Made by a program: the position numbers and the translations under genes | Notes under the pieces: generated by a model | What the model was told of the DNA's origin: nothing | Seen by the model: only the letters and a program-made list of their open reading frames with translations | Databases searched by the model: none | Assembly: GCF_025857195.1 (NCBI RefSeq) | Contig: NZ_CP109787.1 | Location: 437,501 to 501,500 of the forward strand | Reading direction: 5' to 3' | Length of the DNA: 64,000 nt | Source of the DNA: Leisingera thetidis | GTDB taxonomy: Bacteria > Pseudomonadota > Alphaproteobacteria > Rhodobacterales > Rhodobacteraceae | Part shown: piece after piece, positions 53,798 to 62,507 of the stretch | Numbering within the stretch: the first letter of the stretch is position 1 | How the letters are laid out: each line of letters starts with the position of its first letter

Positions 53798-55324
53798 ATG
53801 CATGATCCTGCAGGTTATCACCGCGTTTCCGAAATCCTCAGCCACCGCTTTGAAATCTCTCCTGACCGGCTGGCAGTGGAGGATGCCTCGGGGACATTGA
53901 CCTATGCGGAGCTGCACACCCAGGCCGCCCGTCTGGCGTTGGAGCTTGCGGCGCGGGGCATCCGGGCCGGGGACCGGGTGTTCCTGCTGCTCGGCAATTC
54001 GCGGGAATTTGCTGCCGCGTTCTGGGCGGTGCAGCTTGCCGGGGCGGTGGCGGTGCCTTTGCCGGTTGAAGTCAGCGGCGAGCAGCTCGACTGGATGGTC
54101 CAGGATTGCGAACCGCGCCTGATCTTGTCCGATGCAGCCCGCACGCTGCCCGGCGCGTCCGGAGTGGCGGTGCTGGCGGTTGGCCTCGCGGATGCCGGTA
54201 GCGGCGGTGCCGCTGCCCGGCCGCCTGGGCCGGCGCTGTTGCTGCCAGGCGCGGCGGCCCCGGATGATCTGGCGCTGATGATCTACACTTCCGGGTCGAC
54301 CGGCAAACCCAAGGGGGTCATGCTGAGCCAGAAAAACGTGATCACCGCTGCGTGCTCGGTTGCAACCTATCTGGGCTATCAATCCAGCGACCGGATTTTC
54401 TGCGCCATACCCTTTACATTCGACTACGGGCTGCACCAGCTGACCACCGCGGCGCTGGCCGGGGCCTGCGTGATTGCGGAACGGGATTTCTCGCAGCCGT
54501 TTCTCAGCCTCAACCGGCTGGCACTGTCCGCCGCCACGGTGCTGCCGCTGGTGCCCACGCTCGGGGCGCTGGTCACGCAGATCGGCGGGCGTTTCGACCT
54601 GTCCTCGCTGCGCATCCTGACCAACACCGCTGCCGCCCTGAGCACCGGCCTGATCGAGGACCTGCGGGAGCTGGTCCCGCAGGCCCGGCTGTTCTCCATG
54701 TACGGCCTCACCGAATGCCACCGCTGCACCTATCTGGAGCCGGACCAGCTTGACCGGCGCAAGACCTCTGTCGGCAAGGCCATCCCCTTCACCCGCATGT
54801 GGGTCGTGGATGAGCAGGGCCAGCGCCGCAGCCACAGCGCAACCGGGGAACTGGTGATCGCGGGCGGCACCGTCATGCAGGGCTACTGGCGCCGCCCGGA
54901 CGCCACCCGCCAGCGCCTGCACCGTTTGCCCGAAACCGGCGAAACCGTGTTTCACACAGGCGATATCTGCCGGCTGGATGCCGAGGGCTATTGCTATTTC
55001 ATCGGCCGCGTGGACGACATCCTCAAGGTGCGGGGGCAGAAGGTTGCCCCGCTGGAGGTCGAACGCCACCTGCTGAGCCATCCCAAAATTGCGCAGGCGG
55101 CCGTGCTGGGCCGGCCTGATCCGGTGCTGGGCACCGCCCTCATCGCGTGCATCGAACCTGTGCCCGGGGCGCAGCTGACCGCAGCCGAGGTGCTGTCCTT
55201 CGCCGCGCAGGGGTTGCCGGTTCACGCCCGCCCGGTGCGGGTCCAGATCGAACGGGCGCTGCCGCGCAACGGCAACGGAAAGATCGACAAACGCGCCATC
55301 CGGCTGGCGGAGCCGGCTGCGTGA
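53798..55324 (+). CDS. Acyl-AMP/CoA ligase
   Basis: A 508-residue AMP-forming ligase. Core motifs are intact: MIYTSGSTGKPKGVMLSQ, SMYGLTECHRCTYL, FHTGDICRLDAEGYCYFIG, DDILKVRGQKVAPLEVE and terminal RNGNGKIDKRAI with the catalytic Lys. It resembles acyl-CoA ligases associated with exosortase A systems and BtrK-type decarboxylases, supporting carrier or CoA loading in the same pathway. The ATG at 53798 is chosen because sequence upstream in frame is not protein-like. The stop overlaps the next KAS-like gene by GTGA. Confidence 0.88.
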   Translation: MHDPAGYHRVSEILSHRFEISPDRLAVEDASGTLTYAELHTQAARLALELAARGIRAGDRVFLLLGNSREFAAAFWAVQLAGAVAVPLPVEVSGEQLDWMVQDCEPRLILSDAARTLPGASGVAVLAVGLADAGSGGAAARPPGPALLLPGAAAPDDLALMIYTSGSTGKPKGVMLSQKNVITAACSVATYLGYQSSDRIFCAIPFTFDYGLHQLTTAALAGACVIAERDFSQPFLSLNRLALSAATVLPLVPTLGALVTQIGGRFDLSSLRILTNTAAALSTGLIEDLRELVPQARLFSMYGLTECHRCTYLEPDQLDRRKTSVGKAIPFTRMWVVDEQGQRRSHSATGELVIAGGTVMQGYWRRPDATRQRLHRLPETGETVFHTGDICRLDAEGYCYFIGRVDDILKVRGQKVAPLEVERHLLSHPKIAQAAVLGRPDPVLGTALIACIEPVPGAQLTAAEVLSFAAQGLPVHARPVRVQIERALPRNGNGKIDKRAIRLAEPAA

Positions 55325-56316
55325 CCCTGTTTCTGCAGGATATCGCCACTGCACCCGCAGGCAGCATGACCCTGGTGCCGCTGGCGGAGCTGGCCGAATG
55401 CCGCAGGATCCCATCCTCCAAACTGCGGCTGCTGCAACGCTATTTCCGGCTGGAAAGCGCCGCGCAGCATGCGGACCACCAGTGCGACATGCTGCGCCAG
55501 CCGGTGCAGCAGCTGGCCCGGCGGCATCCCGGGCTGCGCGACGGCCCCGGGCTGCTGCTCTATGTGCGCACCCAGACCCATGCCAGCCACGCCGCCGACG
55601 ACTGGCTGAACGACCTGGCGGCTGAGGCGGGGCTGCATCAATGGGAGGTGATGGCGCAAAGCCAGACCCATTGCGCCGGCGGCCTGGCAGCGGTCGACCT
55701 GCTGCACCGCATCGGCTGGCGGCATCCGGCGATCATCCTGACCGGGGAAAAATGCTTTCACCCGGTGACCGCCAACCAGTCCGGTGCGGTGCTCGGCGAA
55801 GCCCCTGCCGCCGCGCTGCTCGCACCGCAAAGGGTGCCGGGGCGGCCGGGCTGGGCGGTTTCGCACCGGCACACGATGCATCTGCCCCGGTTCCACGCCA
55901 ATCCTGACCGCATGGCGCCGGAACTGCGCAAATCCTGGGAAAAGGGCTTTGGCGGTTTTCTGGAGGATTTCCTGCAGGACAGCCTCGGCCGGTTCGGTCT
56001 GGCGCCGGAGGAGATCGATCTGGTGGTGCCCTACAATCTCAACCTGCCGCTGCTCGAAAGCCTGGCGCAGCGGATGGGCTGGCAGAACATCACCTATACC
56101 CGCTCGCTGGCCACTGTCGGGCATCTCTTCTGTGCGGATGTGTTTTACAACCTGGCGCAGGTCCTGCCCGAAACCCAAGCCCGCCGCGTGCTGTGTTTTG
56201 CGGCCGGCATGGGCGCGACCTTTTCCGCCCTGGTGCTGGAAAAGTCTGAAATCGCGAAACCGCACGTCCCGATACGGCAAATAGGACGTATGCGCGCCCG
56301 AACCGAGCCAGTTTGA
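55321..56316 (+). CDS. KAS III-like protein D with Tyr in place of the active-site His
   Basis: A 331-residue FabH-type protein starting at a GTG that overlaps the ligase stop. Nucleophile Cys in QTHCAGGLAAVDLL is present; the His/Asn motif of the paralogues reads VPYNLNLPLL (Tyr for His), and the third motif is VGHLFCADVFYNL. Loss of the His expected for decarboxylative condensation suggests an acyltransferase-like activity (as in CerJ-type KAS III homologues) rather than condensation. Ligase coupling suggests it receives the acyl group activated there. Confidence 0.8.
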   Translation: MTLFLQDIATAPAGSMTLVPLAELAECRRIPSSKLRLLQRYFRLESAAQHADHQCDMLRQPVQQLARRHPGLRDGPGLLLYVRTQTHASHAADDWLNDLAAEAGLHQWEVMAQSQTHCAGGLAAVDLLHRIGWRHPAIILTGEKCFHPVTANQSGAVLGEAPAAALLAPQRVPGRPGWAVSHRHTMHLPRFHANPDRMAPELRKSWEKGFGGFLEDFLQDSLGRFGLAPEEIDLVVPYNLNLPLLESLAQRMGWQNITYTRSLATVGHLFCADVFYNLAQVLPETQARRVLCFAAGMGATFSALVLEKSEIAKPHVPIRQIGRMRARTEPV

Positions 56317-56378
56317 AGCCAAGCCGCTTGGCCGCCTGCCGGGGCCGGCGCCGCCATCATTCGAAAGGAATTCAGCCT

Positions 56379-57383
56379 ATGCGCTTTTACACCACATGCC
56401 CTGCGTCCTCGGCCTACAGCCCCGGGACCTATGCCGCGCGTGTCCGGCAGATTGCGCAATGGAGCGAAGCGGCAGGCGCTGAAGGCGCGCTGATCTATAC
56501 CGACAACGGGCTTGCCGATCCCTGGGCCATTGCCCAGATGATGCTGGCCGAGACCGGCAATTTCATCCCCATGATTGCGGTCCAGCCGGTCTATATGCCG
56601 CCTTATGCCGTGGCCAAGCGCATCGCGACCCTTGCAATGCTGACCGGGCGCAAAGTTGCCCTGAACATGGTGGCCGGCGGTTTCCCGCGGGACCTGCAGG
56701 CATTGGGGGACCGCACCGCCCATGATGACCGCTACGCCCGGCTGGAGGAATACTGCCAGATTTTCCAATCCTTGCTGCGCGGCGAAACCGTCTCGTTGAA
56801 AAGCAAGCACTTCGAGGTGGACGGACTCAGGCTGCTGCCCGAACTGGCGCAGACCCTGCTGCCCGAAGTGTTCCTGTCGTCCTCCTCTCCCGCCGGGCGC
56901 GCGGCCGCCGGCGCGCTGGCGGCAACGCCGGTCAGCTACCCGGCGCCGCCCGGGGAGCGTCCGGAAGATCCGGCGGAACACCCCGCCGCAGTGGTGCGGA
57001 TCGGCATTCTGGCCCGCGACACGGCAGCAGAGGCCTGGGCGCTGGCCGAGGCCCGTTTTCCCGAGGACCCGCGCGGCAGCATGATGCACCGGATGGCAAT
57101 GGCTACCAGCGACTCGGCCTGGCACCGGCAATTGTCGGAAATGGCGGCCGGCGGCTGCGCGGCGCGCGGTATCTACTGGCTGCGCCCCTTCAAGACCTAC
57201 AAGACCTTCTGCCCGTATCTGGTCGGCTCCTTCGATCAGGTTGCCGCCGCCCTGCGCGGCTACGCCGCGCAGGGGGTGACCGGTCTGATCCTCGACGTTC
57301 CCGCCACCGAGGATGACCTGCGCTGCACCGCGCATGTCATCAGCCTGGCCGGCACATCCGCCCCTGAACCGCTTGTTATCTAG
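56379..57383 (+). CDS. LLM-class flavin-dependent monooxygenase (BtrO-like role possible)
   Basis: A 334-residue bacterial-luciferase-like TIM-barrel oxidoreductase using reduced flavin and oxygen. Typical segments: AEGALIYTDNGLADPWAIAQ, RIATLAMLTGRKVALNMVAGG and RYARLEEYCQIFQSLLRGE. In butirosin synthesis a luciferase-like enzyme (BtrO) hydroxylates the carrier-bound product of BtrK; the presence of a BtrK-like decarboxylase in this cluster makes the same order of steps plausible. No dedicated flavin reductase is seen. ATG at 56379 follows GAAAGGAATTC. Confidence 0.86.
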   Translation: MRFYTTCPASSAYSPGTYAARVRQIAQWSEAAGAEGALIYTDNGLADPWAIAQMMLAETGNFIPMIAVQPVYMPPYAVAKRIATLAMLTGRKVALNMVAGGFPRDLQALGDRTAHDDRYARLEEYCQIFQSLLRGETVSLKSKHFEVDGLRLLPELAQTLLPEVFLSSSSPAGRAAAGALAATPVSYPAPPGERPEDPAEHPAAVVRIGILARDTAAEAWALAEARFPEDPRGSMMHRMAMATSDSAWHRQLSEMAAGGCAARGIYWLRPFKTYKTFCPYLVGSFDQVAAALRGYAAQGVTGLILDVPATEDDLRCTAHVISLAGTSAPEPLVI

Positions 57384-57398
57384 GAGCACGGAACAAAC

Positions 57399-58100
57399 AT
57401 GCTGAAACTCGTGAAAATTCTTGCCGCAGCCCTGCCATTGGGAACCTTTGCCATGCCCTCTCTCGCCCAGGATTTCGACACTTCCGGATTCTCCGAGCTG
57501 ACTGCGGTGCACATCACCGGCAAGGGCAGCAAAACAGTGATTGTCACCGATCCCGGCCGCAGCCCCGGTGTCACGATCCGGGATGAAGGCGCCAATGGGC
57601 TGCTGTGCGCGATGACGGCGGAGCTGTCCCAGCAGGATGGGGTGCTGACCGTGGATGTGCGCCGCAAGGGGCTTTCGCTCGGGGTGCGCTGCGATCTGAC
57701 AGTCGAGCTGGTGATCCCGCAGCCGGTCGCCGTTGCGGTGGACCAGCCGATGGCGGTCCTGGAACTGACCGGCGCCTTCAAGGCGGTCGACATCGATGCG
57801 GCCAAGCTGACCGTGACCTTCGAGGGCCATGCGGCGCAGTTTGGCGTCAAGGGCGACATGGGGGTGATCGACGCCGTTTTTGCAACAGGTTCCGGTGCGG
57901 CTGCCTCCATCGACATCGACGTTGCCAAACTGGTGGCGAATGTGGGTTTCACCGATGGTGCAGGTCTGGATTACCGGGTGACGGCACCGGTTGCGATGTT
58001 CTCGCACCGTTTTCCGCAGACACCGGGGGCCGCCGGGAAAATGCGGATCAATTCGAAAGTTCTGAAGGGGTCCGTCTATCCGGTGGCGGCGCCAACCTGA
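57399..58100 (+). CDS. Secreted beta-rich protein of unknown function (DUF2807/DUF4097-like impression)
   Basis: A 233-residue exported protein with a signal peptide (cleavage likely after SLAQ, before DFDTSGF). The mature part is made of short alternating beta strands with repeats of hydrophobic-polar pattern (SELTAVHITGKGSKTVIV, KAVDIDAAKLTVTFEG), like right-handed beta-helix auto-adhesin proteins. It lies 15 bp after the monooxygenase gene and may be cotranscribed. Function unknown; a role in binding or storing the product is speculation. Confidence 0.7.
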   Translation: MLKLVKILAAALPLGTFAMPSLAQDFDTSGFSELTAVHITGKGSKTVIVTDPGRSPGVTIRDEGANGLLCAMTAELSQQDGVLTVDVRRKGLSLGVRCDLTVELVIPQPVAVAVDQPMAVLELTGAFKAVDIDAAKLTVTFEGHAAQFGVKGDMGVIDAVFATGSGAAASIDIDVAKLVANVGFTDGAGLDYRVTAPVAMFSHRFPQTPGAAGKMRINSKVLKGSVYPVAAPT

Positions 58101-58139
58101 CCGCGGCGGCGGGCTGCGGCCGGCTGACGCCAGCCGGAG

Positions 58140-58862
58140 TCAAAGATGCGTGGTCATTTTGTAGCCCGGTGCGAAAAACAGCCTCGCCAGTGTCACTGGG
58201 CTGCCGCGCAGCCACGTGATCCGCTCGGCGGTGAACACCGGGTCGCCCGCCGGTGCCTCCAGAAACTCGGCGACGGCCTGATCGGCCTTGGTTGCCATGA
58301 AGCTCAGTTCCAGGTTTGTGAACGGCACTTTCTGCACCAGCCAGTCATTGGGCCCCGACTGAGAGAAATCCGCATCCAGAACCTCTGGTATGCTGCTGGG
58401 GATCACCCAGCGGACTTCGTACTGAAAGGGCGAATTATCCGCGTAGTGCATGCACCTGATATACAGCACCTCCGGATCCTGCGGCAGATCAAGCCTGGCG
58501 GACAGCCAGGCCGGGGCAGTTATGACCGTCCGTTCGACCAGGGCATACCTGTACCCTGCGCCGGAACCGGCAATTTCATCCCTGACCAGCGGGATGGAGA
58601 ACTGGGCCTTGCGGACCGGCGCATTCAGCACCCGGGTGCCCGCCTTTCGCTTGCGCTCCAGAAAGCCCTCTTCGGCCAGCTCCCGCAGCGCCCGGTTCAC
58701 AGTGGTGCGGGTACTGGAAAACTCCTCGGCCAGCTCGGTTTCGCTTGGCAGCTGACTGTCCGGCGCCCAGATCCGGGTTTGAATCCGGTCCAGCACAACC
58801 TGCTTGATATCCCGGTAGCTCATGTTCCGGCGCGGTTCTGCCATCTTGCCTCTCAGTGTCAT
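58140..58862 (-). CDS. GntR-family regulator, HutC (UTRA) subfamily
   Basis: A 240-residue repressor-type protein with a GntR winged helix (SQLPSETELAEEFSSTRTTV, residues about 35-80) and a UTRA ligand-binding domain (YIRCMHYADNSPFQYEVRW). HutC-like members sense small carboxylates or sugars. The ATG at 58862 is the longest start; 58844 (MAEPRRN) is also possible. It faces the biosynthetic cluster from its right side, on the opposite strand. A/T-rich motifs lie directly upstream. Confidence 0.9.
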   Translation of the reverse strand: MTLRGKMAEPRRNMSYRDIKQVVLDRIQTRIWAPDSQLPSETELAEEFSSTRTTVNRALRELAEEGFLERKRKAGTRVLNAPVRKAQFSIPLVRDEIAGSGAGYRYALVERTVITAPAWLSARLDLPQDPEVLYIRCMHYADNSPFQYEVRWVIPSSIPEVLDADFSQSGPNDWLVQKVPFTNLELSFMATKADQAVAEFLEAPAGDPVFTAERITWLRGSPVTLARLFFAPGYKMTTHL

Positions 58863-58895
58863 AAGAAAATTTATTGACTATAAGAATACACATAA
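58861..58895. promoter_or_regulatory. A/T-rich promoter/operator of the GntR gene
   Basis: The start codon is immediately preceded (on the minus strand) by an A/T-rich stretch holding ATAAGAAAATTTAT (58861-58874) and a second ATAAGAATA copy at about 58880-58888, in a GC-rich context. This looks like an autoregulatory site. The first 14-mer is identical to one beside the LysR gene at 4484-4497. Confidence 0.4.
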
Positions 58896-58988
58896 TCTCC
58901 GGGCGGGAAAGCGGCATCCGGGCCGGCGGTTCAGAAATGCGGGCGGGGCCGTCGGATTCTGCGGCGCGGCGGGCAGGCGATCACCTGC

Positions 58989-59858
58989 TCAGAACCACTG
59001 TCCGGGCTCCATCAGGCCGAGGTCCAAGAGCTGGCGCGAGTGCCATTCGAACGGCGCCGAATTGTGCCAGCGGAAGGTGTCGATATCAAAGGTGGAGCCG
59101 GGGTTGCGCTTCAGCGCCTTGGCGGTGCGGAAGGAGCAGACGGCAGCGGTCAGGTTGTGATGCCAGGGGCAGGCGTAGGTGTTGTATTCCTGATCGTTGA
59201 AGGTGTGGTCCGGCTGCAATTCCAGCCCCGGCTTGGCCCTGAACAGCGAGATCCGGTCGATCTTGCGGCTCTTGTCGGGAATGTGCTCTTCGAACCGCCA
59301 GCGCACCCCGCCGAAGAAGTCCAGCTGCCGCTCGCGCGGATGGCCGGTTTCCGGATCGGTGCGTGACTGGGCGTAATAGCCGGACTTGTCGAGACAGGCC
59401 GCCTCCAGCGACACCGCGCCGGGGCAGGCTTCCAGATCGCCGGCATAAAGGTCGATCACATAGCTGAGCATCGCATCGCGCCGCTCTTCGGTGTGAAAGG
59501 CCAGCATCTCGCCGACGCTGCGGGTCTCGCAGAACGGATAGAACAGATATTCCGCATTGTAGCAGTAATACAGCCAGCAGCCCGGCTGCGCCGCCGCGAT
59601 CACCGCATTGACCGCCGCCGTCACAGCCCCCTCGGGGCCGCAGTCGAACGGCACCCGGTGCACCTTGGCGCGGATGTCCTGCGGCAGGTCGAAGGCATCC
59701 GGCATCAGGGCCGCCACCGCCTTGAAGCCGCATTGCAGGTGGTGGCGCAGGGTGGTGGCGATCTCCACCTCGTCCTCGGCAAAGACCAGCGCCACCGGCC
59801 CCTTGGCCAGCAGCGGCTTGCCCTCTTTCAGGAAATCCTGCAGCGAAGTGTACATCAT
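58989..59858 (-). CDS. Conserved hypothetical protein (possible glycosyltransferase-like fold)
   Basis: A 289-residue soluble protein without a clear signature. The first half alternates beta strands and helices (GPVALVFAEDEVEIATTLRH, CWLYYCYNAEYLFYPFCE), and the second half is rich in aromatic residues (FFGGVRWRFEEHIPDKSR, CPWHHNLTAAVC). The strand order resembles a nucleotide-diphospho-sugar transferase fold, but no DxD motif stands out, so I leave the function open. The start at 59858 (MMYTSLQDFL) is chosen over an upstream ATG. Confidence 0.7.
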   Translation of the reverse strand: MMYTSLQDFLKEGKPLLAKGPVALVFAEDEVEIATTLRHHLQCGFKAVAALMPDAFDLPQDIRAKVHRVPFDCGPEGAVTAAVNAVIAAAQPGCWLYYCYNAEYLFYPFCETRSVGEMLAFHTEERRDAMLSYVIDLYAGDLEACPGAVSLEAACLDKSGYYAQSRTDPETGHPRERQLDFFGGVRWRFEEHIPDKSRKIDRISLFRAKPGLELQPDHTFNDQEYNTYACPWHHNLTAAVCSFRTAKALKRNPGSTFDIDTFRWHNSAPFEWHSRQLLDLGLMEPGQWF

Positions 59859-59985
59859 GCCCGTCTGCCCTTTGCCTTGCTGGCCTTTGCGGTCAAAATC
59901 GGGTAATTCCGGCCTCATTGCAAGCGGCGGCATTTGGCTGTAAGGCAGGCCGCTGACCCCGGATCAGGCTGGAAGGCTGAGACTC

Positions 59986-61308
59986 ATGAGCGCGCCCAAG
60001 AAGCTATTTATCAAGACCTATGGCTGTCAGATGAATGTCTATGACAGCGAACGCATGGCCGAGGCGCTGGGCGGTGAAGGGTATGTCGAGACAAAATCGG
60101 CGGACGACGCCGACATGATCCTGCTCAACACCTGCCACATCCGGGAAAAGGCCGCTGAGAAAGTCTATTCCGAGCTGGGCCGCTTCAAGGGGCTGAAGGC
60201 GGAGAAGCCGGATCTCAAGATCGGCGTGGCGGGCTGCGTCGCCCAGGCCGAGGGCGAGGAAATCATGCGCCGCCAGCCGCTGGTCGATCTGGTGGTCGGC
60301 CCGCAGAGCTATCACCGCCTGCCGGAAATGGAAGCCAAAACGCGGGCAGGGGAGAAGGTGCTGGACACCGATTTCCCCGAGGAGGACAAGTTCGAGAAAC
60401 TGAAGAACCGTCCCAAGGCCAAGCGCGGCCCGACCGCCTTCCTGACGGTGCAGGAGGGCTGCGACAAGTTCTGCGCCTTCTGCGTGGTGCCCTATACCCG
60501 CGGCGCCGAGGTCTCGCGCCCGGCGGACCGCATCCTGCGCGAGGCGCAGGACCTGGTGGAGCGCGGCGTGCGCGAAATCACCCTGCTGGGCCAGAACGTC
60601 AACGCCTACCACGGCGCGGGCGCCAACGGCGAGCTGACCCTGGCGCAGCTGATCTGGGAGCTGGACAAGATCGACGGGCTGGAGCGCATCCGCTTTACCA
60701 CGTCGCACCCCAACGACATGCAGGATGACCTGATCGAGGCGCATGGCAGCTGCGCGAAGCTGATGCCCTATCTGCATCTGCCGGTGCAGGCGGGCTCCGA
60801 CAGGATCCTGAAACGGATGAACCGCGCGCATACCGCCGAAAGCTACATCCGCCTGATCGAGCGCATCCGCGCGGCGCGTCCCGACATCCTGATCTCGGGC
60901 GATTTCATCGTCGGCTTCCCGGAAGAGACCGAAGAGGATTTCCAGGCCACCATGGATCTGGTGGAAGAGGTCAAATACGGCACCGCCTATTCCTTCAAAT
61001 ACTCGACCCGCCCCGGTACTCCGGCGGCGGAGCGCCCGCAGGTCGATCCCGCCGCCGCCGACGACCGGCTGCAGCGGCTGCAGGCCCTGCTGACCCGCCA
61101 GCAGCGCGAGGTGCAGGACAGCATGGTCGGCCGCGAGGTGGGTGTCCTGTTTGAAAAAACCGGCCGTCTGCCGGGCCAGATGGTCGGCAAATCCGACTAT
61201 CTGCACGCTGTGCATGTTGCCGATTGCAGCTGCGAAGCAGGCGAACTGGCGCGGGTGCGCATCGTCGCCTCCGGCGCAAATTCCCTGGCTGGCGAAGTGA
61301 TCGGCTAA
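59986..61308 (+). CDS. miaB: tRNA-2-methylthio-N6-dimethylallyladenosine synthase
   Basis: A 440-residue radical-SAM methylthiotransferase that adds the 2-methylthio group at A37 of tRNAs. N-terminal UPF0004 Cys residues occur in [22 protein letters not shown] and AGCVAQAEG; the radical-SAM cluster is [15 protein letters not shown]; a C-terminal TRAM domain ends the protein. Length and motifs are typical. It is one of the core genes marking the end of the cluster. Confidence 0.97.
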   Translation: MSAPKKLFIKTYGCQMNVYDSERMAEALGGEGYVETKSADDADMILLNTCHIREKAAEKVYSELGRFKGLKAEKPDLKIGVAGCVAQAEGEEIMRRQPLVDLVVGPQSYHRLPEMEAKTRAGEKVLDTDFPEEDKFEKLKNRPKAKRGPTAFLTVQEGCDKFCAFCVVPYTRGAEVSRPADRILREAQDLVERGVREITLLGQNVNAYHGAGANGELTLAQLIWELDKIDGLERIRFTTSHPNDMQDDLIEAHGSCAKLMPYLHLPVQAGSDRILKRMNRAHTAESYIRLIERIRAARPDILISGDFIVGFPEETEEDFQATMDLVEEVKYGTAYSFKYSTRPGTPAAERPQVDPAAADDRLQRLQALLTRQQREVQDSMVGREVGVLFEKTGRLPGQMVGKSDYLHAVHVADCSCEAGELARVRIVASGANSLAGEVIG

Positions 61309-61586
61309 GACCGCCGGCACAGGGCGAATCTGCAGGCCGCCGGTGGCCGGGGCGGTCTCCGGACGGCTGGGCGGAACCGGCGGGCGCGTCCTGATTGCCC
61401 GGGTTTCGGCGACAATTGCCCCTCAAACGCCCGGAGTGTTTGGCGGGCACGGCCAATCTGAATGAATTTACAAACAATTTTGCAGGTATTCCGCATCAAT
61501 TTCAGGTATTTTTACTCTTATGGCCTGAGCGGTGGGTACCTATGCGGAAAACACCCGGGGGGAACTTAGGTGAAGGAAATTTGGTT

Positions 61587-62165
61587 GTGTTGATATTCGA
61601 TTTGAACAAGGCGATTGCACTGGCCGCCGCTGCCACGGCCGTGCTCAGCATCGCCGCCGCGCCTGCCAGCGCGCAATCCCAGCAGCGGATCATCAAGGGC
61701 GAACGCTACGTGCCCACCATCTGGGTGGACCCGGACGGCTGCGAGCATTGGGTGATGGACGACGGGGCCGAAGGCTACATGACCCCGCACATCACCCCTG
61801 ACGGCAAGCCGGTCTGCCGCCGCGGCAATATCTGCGGCGTGATGCCGGCGGACCAGTTCTTTGCCACCGACAAGCATTTCATCAATGCCGCGGGCCGCCA
61901 GCGCCTGGGCGAATTCTTCCAGCAGGCGAAGACCAATGGCGCCCGTTCCTTTGTGATCGCCGGCCACACCGACAGCCGGGCCTCTGATGAATACAATATC
62001 GGCCTGTCCGAACGCCGCGCCAATGCGGTGGCGCAGGTGGCCCGCTCGGTTGGCGCACGGATCAGCGATGTGCGCGCCTACGGCGAGCGCGATCCGCGGG
62101 TGCCCAACACCAGCGCTGCCAACATGGCGCAGAACCGCCGTGTCGAAATCTATTGCCTGCGCTGA
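61587..62165 (+). CDS. OmpA-domain envelope protein
   Basis: A 192-residue exported protein: signal peptide ending PASAQ, a short unusual domain with TIWVDPDGCEHWVMDDG...GKPVC, and a C-terminal OmpA/peptidoglycan-binding domain (FVIAGHTDSRASDEYN, LSERRANAVAQ). It likely anchors the outer membrane to peptidoglycan. I use the GTG at 61587, after AAGGAAAT, since the upstream frame is not protein-like. The following lipoprotein gene shares the same short N-terminal domain. Confidence 0.87.
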   Translation: MLIFDLNKAIALAAAATAVLSIAAAPASAQSQQRIIKGERYVPTIWVDPDGCEHWVMDDGAEGYMTPHITPDGKPVCRRGNICGVMPADQFFATDKHFINAAGRQRLGEFFQQAKTNGARSFVIAGHTDSRASDEYNIGLSERRANAVAQVARSVGARISDVRAYGERDPRVPNTSAANMAQNRRVEIYCLR

Positions 62166-62175
62166 AGGAAGAGGG

Positions 62176-62484
62176 ATGATGAAAACAGTAAGTACAGCCG
62201 TTCTCCTTGCCGCTGCTGCAGGGATCTCTGCCTGCACTCCGGCAGTCAACAAGACATCGGACGGGCATATCGCGGATGGCAAATCCCAGCATTTGTCCAA
62301 CCTTGAGGCCGGGATCTGGGTCGATCCGCAGGGCTGCGAGCATTGGATCATCGACGATGGCCTGGAAGGCTACGCTGACCTGCGCCGCACACCGGATGGA
62401 ATGCCGGTCTGCAACAGCGACCTGCCGCGCAACGTCGCGACCGGCCCGTTCAAGAAAGGCTCGACTTTCTCGGACCCGATCTGA
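62176..62484 (+). CDS. Small lipoprotein with WVDPxGCEHW domain
   Basis: A 102-residue predicted lipoprotein: signal peptide with lipobox GISAC (Cys 20), then GIWVDPQGCEHWIIDDGLEG...DGMPVC, nearly identical in pattern to the domain in the preceding OmpA-like protein. Two conserved Cys may form a disulphide in the periplasm. It starts 10 bp after the OmpA gene (GGAAGAGGG then ATG), so the two are probably coexpressed. Function unknown. Confidence 0.83.
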   Translation: MMKTVSTAVLLAAAAGISACTPAVNKTSDGHIADGKSQHLSNLEAGIWVDPQGCEHWIIDDGLEGYADLRRTPDGMPVCNSDLPRNVATGPFKKGSTFSDPI

Positions 62485-62507
62485 GCCGGGCATCGGCCCG
62501 CTCGCAC

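Noticed and set aside
52991..55414. An 807-codon minus-strand frame including the phosphopantetheinyl transferase
   Set aside because: Only the last 215 codons are a real protein; the rest is antisense to the acyl ligase. The ATG at 53638 with GGGAG is the true start.
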